DNA of 64,000 bases from Streptomyces yatensis (lineage in GTDB: Bacteria > Actinomycetota > Actinomycetes > Streptomycetales > Streptomycetaceae): contig NZ_CP072941.1 of the NCBI RefSeq assembly GCF_018069625.1, forward strand, positions 1,984,001 to 2,048,000. The letters are read 5' to 3'. A program made the translations under genes and the position numbers. The notes below the pieces were generated by a model. It was not told the origin of the DNA. It made no database searches and worked only from the letters and a program-made list of their open reading frames with translations. Below are positions 60,600 to 64,000 of this stretch, piece after piece. Each line of letters starts with the position of its first letter. Within the stretch, counting starts at the first letter, position 1.

Positions 60600-62009
60600 C
60601 CCCGCCGTGGCCAGCACCCGCAACTCCCCCAGCCAGGCGTCCGCGAACGACTCGGCGACCCGGCGCGGCTCGGAGGTGGTGAAGCCGGCCACGGCCCGGC
60701 CCTGGGCGGTGGCCAGGACGGCGGACATGCGGTGTCCGGCCGGGAGGAAGTTCAGCGGCAGTACGCGCAGGACCCGCCGCCCGGCCACCACCAGCGGGGA
60801 CGAGGGGCCCCGCACATTGCTGGCGAGCAGGGTGGCGCGGGCCGGGTCGAAGTACCGCTCGAAACACCATCCCCCGGCCGCGGCGGGGACGGACCGGAAC
60901 ACCGCGCGCACCAGCGGATGGCGCAGTGCGCGGGCGCGGCCCGCCGTGCGGGCGGCGACGAGGGCGAGGCGGCGTCCGGCGTCGGGCTCCGCCACGGGGA
61001 GCGGGATCCGGAGCGGGATATGGCGGTTGCGCAGCACGGCCGCGTCCCCGGGCCCGCGGACGTTCACCGGGACCAGGGCGCGCGACTGCCCATGGGGGCC
61101 GTGGAGTTCGGGCCGGGTGCGCAGCGCGCCGCTCAGGGCGGCGAGGTAGACGTCGTTGACGGTCGTGCCGTGGCGGCGGGCGATGCCACGCAGCAGGCCG
61201 AGGTCGGTCTCCACGCAGGCGTAGGAGAGGGTGGCGGGCGGGCCACCGGCGGCTTCCGCCACGTTCCCCCGGCGCCGCGCCAGCAGGGGCGTCCCGCACA
61301 GCCAGGCCGCGCGCAGCGGATCGGTGACGGCGCGGTGCGGGGCGCCGCGCGCCCGCCAGGGTTCGGCCCGCGCGGGGGAGGCCGTGGCGGTGTCCGGGCC
61401 ATGGGCCTCTGGGCCATGAGCGCCCGAGCCAAGGGCCGCCGAGCCATGTGCGCCCGAGCCATGAGCGCCCGTGCCAAGCGCACCCGGACCGTGAGCGCCC
61501 GGCCCAAGGGCCGCCGAGCCATGAGCGCCCGAGCCATGAGCGCCCGTCCAGGCGGCGAGTAGGCCGACCACTCCCGCCCCGTCGAGCAGCCGGTGGTCCG
61601 CCCGCCACACCAGGGCGGACGTGTCGCCCTGCAGCCCCGCCACCGTGGAGCAGGACCAGCGGTGCGGCTCCAGCGGCCTCGCCAGCGCCTCGTGCGCCAC
61701 GTCGGACAGCCCCCGCTCCGGACCGGCCTCGGCGTTCCCGTCCGCGCCACTCCATGGGTCGCCGTCCGAGGGCCCGGTGCCCAGCAGTTCCGTCACCGGC
61801 CGTAGCGAGGCGGCGAGTTGGCGCCGGTCGGGAGGCGGGCCCTCCAGCTCCAGCACCACGCCGATGGTCAGTCCGGTGCCGGGGTGCGCCTTCCCGTACG
61901 CCACGAGAGCCGCGTCCGGAAACGGCAGTTTCCCGGTCGGCTTCCCCGCCGCCGTCCCGGTCGACTTCCCCACCAGCCCTCCGGTCGGCTTCCCACGCTT
62001 GCCCGTCAT
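60534..62009 (-). CDS. WS/DGAT-like acyltransferase (condensation fold)
   Basis: A 491-residue protein of the wax-ester-synthase/diacylglycerol-acyltransferase and condensation-domain superfamily. The active-site motif is WRADHRLLDGAG (about residue 137), a variant of HHxxxDG whose second, catalytic His is kept. Late motifs VNDVYLAALSGALR, LVPVNVRG and ASNVRGPSSPL match the family's NDVVLA, PVSxR and NVPGP. A ~50-residue Gly/Ala/His repeat is inserted at ~150–200. It probably joins the reduced polyketide alcohol and an acyl-CoA into an ester. ATG 62009 abuts GGAGG, so an earlier GTG near 62042 may be used. Its last ~17 residues lie in the repeat copies of the neighbouring gene. Confidence 0.78.
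   Translation of the reverse strand: MTGKRGKPTGGLVGKSTGTAAGKPTGKLPFPDAALVAYGKAHPGTGLTIGVVLELEGPPPDRRQLAASLRPVTELLGTGPSDGDPWSGADGNAEAGPERGLSDVAHEALARPLEPHRWSCSTVAGLQGDTSALVWRADHRLLDGAGVVGLLAAWTGAHGSGAHGSAALGPGAHGPGALGTGAHGSGAHGSAALGSGAHGPEAHGPDTATASPARAEPWRARGAPHRAVTDPLRAAWLCGTPLLARRRGNVAEAAGGPPATLSYACVETDLGLLRGIARRHGTTVNDVYLAALSGALRTRPELHGPHGQSRALVPVNVRGPGDAAVLRNRHIPLRIPLPVAEPDAGRRLALVAARTAGRARALRHPLVRAVFRSVPAAAGGWCFERYFDPARATLLASNVRGPSSPLVVAGRRVLRVLPLNFLPAGHRMSAVLATAQGRAVAGFTTSEPRRVAESFADAWLGELRVLATAGPWGRGQAAGADATASPAASAR
61395..61560 (-). repeat. 15–30-bp repeats encoding a Gly/Ala/His insert in the acyltransferase
   Basis: Units of GAGCCATGAGCGCCC and AGCCAAGGGCCGCC type repeat about ten times and encode GAHGSGAHGSAALGPG-like sequence. 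The insert lies between the catalytic motif and the next conserved block, so it is probably a surface loop. The repeat sequence is nearly identical between units, which suggests recent expansion. Confidence 0.75.
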
Positions 62010-62280
62010 CCTCCACCACCCCTCCGCCGGTGCCACCGACCGGCAGCCGGAACAACGCCCGGGCGGCGCCCAAGTCACCGCCCTGCGTTGCCGCTTCACC
62101 GTCCGGGGCAGCCGCGTCAGCGGTTGGCGGGCGCCTTCACGACAACGGGTACACCTTGGTGACCGTGCGGGTGAATCACCCGCACGGACCAACGGCCACG
62201 CCTCCCCCGGCCGCCATCATCGGACGGATCAACCATCGGAAGCGGCCACCCCTTCGTGTGGCCCGAGCTGGGAGAAGTGT

Positions 62281-62877
62281 GTGACTTCAGCGAACGGGCG
62301 CAGGCGCGCCCTCGTCCATACGGCGGCCCTGGGACTGCTGGCGGCCTCGGCGACCGCCGTGGCCTTACTGGGGCAGCAGCCCCCGGCCCGCGCGGCCGCC
62401 GAAGCCCCGGCCGTGCCCCTGCCGTTGACCTGCAAGGGCACGGCCACGGTGGAGCCCACCAACCCCGACCTGGTGCTCGTGCGCGACCAGAGCGGCGTCG
62501 CGGGCTACCGGGCCACCATCACCGGAAACTGCCTCGGCTCCGCCGTGGTCTCCAAGGTGCGGGTCACCCTGGAGGGCATGGCCGAGGGCACCTGTGCCGC
62601 GGCCATCGGCACCGGCACCGGCACGGCGGAGTGGATCGGGCCGGGCGGTGCGCGGGTCGGCACCAGCACCGGTGGCGGCAAGCTCCACTTCACCAACGAC
62701 GCCGACGGCAACGTCACCTTCCGGGCCGAGAACGTGCAGATCGCCAGGGGCCTCTTCGCAGGCTCCGTGGGCGTCGACATCACGGTGAACGACCGCGGTG
62801 TGGGCCGGGACTGCTGGACGCAGGGCAGGCTGGCCGGCGGCTCGGGCAGCGGCTCAGCGCGGCTGACGTTCGGCTGA
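62281..62877 (+). CDS. Small secreted protein
   Basis: A 198-residue exported protein. A signal peptide (ALVHTAALGLLAASATAVALLG) precedes a single ~150-residue beta-rich domain with two cysteines likely to form disulfides (LTCKGTATVEPTNPD, TGNCLGSAVV, EGTCAAAIG, RDCWTQGRL). I cannot name the family; the layout is that of actinobacterial secreted beta-sandwich proteins. GTG 62281 follows GGGAGAAG. A TTA codon at 62365–62367, in the signal peptide, makes it a bldA-dependent candidate. Its 3' end overlaps the convergent MMPL gene by 24 bp. Confidence 0.72.
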   Translation: MTSANGRRRALVHTAALGLLAASATAVALLGQQPPARAAAEAPAVPLPLTCKGTATVEPTNPDLVLVRDQSGVAGYRATITGNCLGSAVVSKVRVTLEGMAEGTCAAAIGTGTGTAEWIGPGGARVGTSTGGGKLHFTNDADGNVTFRAENVQIARGLFAGSVGVDITVNDRGVGRDCWTQGRLAGGSGSGSARLTFG

Positions 62878-64000
62878 CGCCCCGGCGGGGGCCGGAAGCC
62901 GTGCCGCGTGTTCCGGGGCGGCCTCCGGTCGCCCGCCCTTGCCGGTACGCCATTTCCGCCCGCCCTTACCCGAACGGGACTTCCCGGCCGTGCCGGAGCT
63001 CCGAGAGAAGGGCCACCACCAGTTCGCCGCGCCGAGCAGCCGCATCACGGCGGGTACCAGGACCGCCCGTACGAGCACCGCATCGATCAGCACCGCCAGG
63101 AAGACACCGACGCAGATCTCCTTCACCATGACCACGCTGCTGGTCGCGAAGCAGGCCGTCACCACCAGAACGGCCGCCGCTGCGGCGCTGATCACCCGCC
63201 CCGAGCGCTCGATCCCCACCGCCACCGACTCCCGGTCGTCCCCGAGCAGGCGGTACTGCTCCCGGATGCGCAGCAGCAGGAACAGTTCGTAGTCCATGGA
63301 CACCGCGATGAGGAGGAACAGCATGACGATGGGGGCCAGCGCGTCCACGTAACCCGTCGGTTCGGCGCCGAGCGGCCGGCTGGCGTGTCCGTCCTGGAAG
63401 ATCCAGGTGAGGGCGCCGAAGGAGGCGCCGATGGACAGGCCGTTCATCACCAGCGCCTTGAGGGGAAGTACGAGCGAGCGCAGGGCGACGGTGAGCAGCA
63501 CCAAGCTCGTGATCACCATGAAGGCCAGCACCCGGGGCAGCAGCCGGTAGAAGGTGTCCATGGTGTCCACGGCGAGGGCCGACGCGCCGCCCACCAGCAC
63601 ACCGCTGCCGCCGGGTACGGGCAGCGCGCGCACGGCCCGTACCAGTGACTTGGCCGATTCACTCTCCACCCGCTGGTCCTGGCCGACGTAGACGACGGCC
63701 TTGTTCCCGGTGGTCCCGGCCACCAGCACCCCACGGGCGCCGGGGAGTCCGGAGACGTGCCGCGTCCAGGTCAGCAGGTCGGCGTGGCCCCGGCCGCGGT
63801 CCACGGGGTGGTCGAAGGTGGCGATGGCCTGCAGGGTGCCGAGGCCGGAGACGGCGAAGTCGTGTTCCATGCGTTCGGCCGCCACCCGGGCCGGCGCCCC
63901 GGCGGGCAGCATCCGCTGGTCCGGGAAGCCGATGACGGTGTGCAGGAACGGCACCGCGAGGGCGAGCAGCAGCGCGGAGACGGCGCAGGTGTAGGCGATG
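62854..64000 (-). CDS. MMPL/RND-family transporter (C-terminal part, cut by the window edge)
   Basis: The visible 381 residues are the C-terminal half of an MMPL-type transporter; the start lies beyond the window. They comprise a membrane helix at the edge (AVSALLLALAVPFL), an extracellular domain, and a six-helix bundle (LPRVLAFMVITSLVLLTVALRSLVLPLKALVMNGLSIGASFGAL in pieces). The signature AVSMDYELFLLLRIREQY (about residue 220 of the fragment) holds the Asp-Tyr pair used for proton relay. A basic tail (SGKGGRKWRTGKGG) ends it. MMPL proteins export lipids or polyketides in actinobacteria, so this one may move the polyketide ester made next door. Confidence 0.9.
   Translation of the reverse strand, partial: IAYTCAVSALLLALAVPFLHTVIGFPDQRMLPAGAPARVAAERMEHDFAVSGLGTLQAIATFDHPVDRGRGHADLLTWTRHVSGLPGARGVLVAGTTGNKAVVYVGQDQRVESESAKSLVRAVRALPVPGGSGVLVGGASALAVDTMDTFYRLLPRVLAFMVITSLVLLTVALRSLVLPLKALVMNGLSIGASFGALTWIFQDGHASRPLGAEPTGYVDALAPIVMLFLLIAVSMDYELFLLLRIREQYRLLGDDRESVAVGIERSGRVISAAAAAVLVVTACFATSSVVMVKEICVGVFLAVLIDAVLVRAVLVPAVMRLLGAANWWWPFSRSSGTAGKSRSGKGGRKWRTGKGGRPEAAPEHAARLPAPAGASAERQPR

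Overview
This window is high-GC actinobacterial DNA and very probably comes from a Streptomyces chromosome. The signs are strong GC bias at third codon positions, many GTG/TTG starts and ATGA overlaps, a conservon-type kinase/roadblock/DUF742 set, an XRE–DUF397–ATPase locus, several DUF-rich families typical of the genus, and rare TTA codons in a few genes. I see no rRNA, tRNA, CRISPR array or prophage.

Layout. 0–3.7 kb: the end of a CitB-type response regulator, then an MHS/MFS transporter gene whose 5' end is broken by an IS200/IS605 element (tnpB and tnpA divergent). 3.7–7 kb: a DUF574 methyltransferase and an XRE/DUF397 pair divergent from an ATP-binding regulator. 7–13 kb: three secreted glycoside hydrolases (GH2, GH76, GH43). 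13–15.5 kb: a TetR regulator divergent from a NIPSNAP protein across a clear operator, then a LysR regulator. 15.5–22 kb: a sugar operon (binding protein, two permeases, PfkB kinase, GH4 glycosidase) with a GH114 polygalactosaminidase just upstream. 22–26.3 kb: a conservon lacking its GTPase. 26.4–30.5 kb: an OFA-type MFS carrier with a 47-residue small partner, divergent from a DUF485/acetate-symporter pair. 30.5–32.6 kb: an ECF sigma factor and likely anti-sigma, a class F-like sortase and its probable substrate. 32.8–35.5 kb: furA–katG. 35.6–41 kb: a poly-gamma-glutamate-type locus (dual-HAMP receptor, PgsB, PgsC, NlpC/P60), with a conserved secreted protein divergent from it. 42.2–43.4 kb: a large GC-rich tandem repeat. 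43.4–45.7 kb: an S8-peptidase-like secreted protein without a protease domain. 46–49.6 kb: a three-gene operon of a binding-protein-like protein, a binding-protein/VWA lipoprotein and a membrane protein. 49.7–62 kb: a compact polyketide cluster. 62.3–64 kb: a small secreted protein and the end of an MMPL transporter.

How the parts work together. The most notable system is the polyketide cluster. One 2,673-residue protein carries KS-AT-DH-MT-ER-KR-ACP, the order of a fully reducing iterative synthase, and has no thioesterase. It overlaps an AurF-like diiron oxygenase. A thioester-reductase-type SDR and a WS/DGAT/condensation-fold acyltransferase sit beside it. Together they could make a methyl-branched reduced chain, release it as an aldehyde or alcohol and esterify it, giving a polyketide wax ester. 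The hydrolases plus the GH114/ABC/GH4 set suggest feeding on fungal or plant cell-wall glycans.

A second theme is structural. Four of the convergent gene junctions (after the MFS gene, after the gene at 41.2 kb, after the diiron oxygenase and after the reductase) carry tandem repeats. In three of them each repeat copy includes a copy of the upstream gene's own stop codon. This looks like repeated expansion of gene 3' ends.
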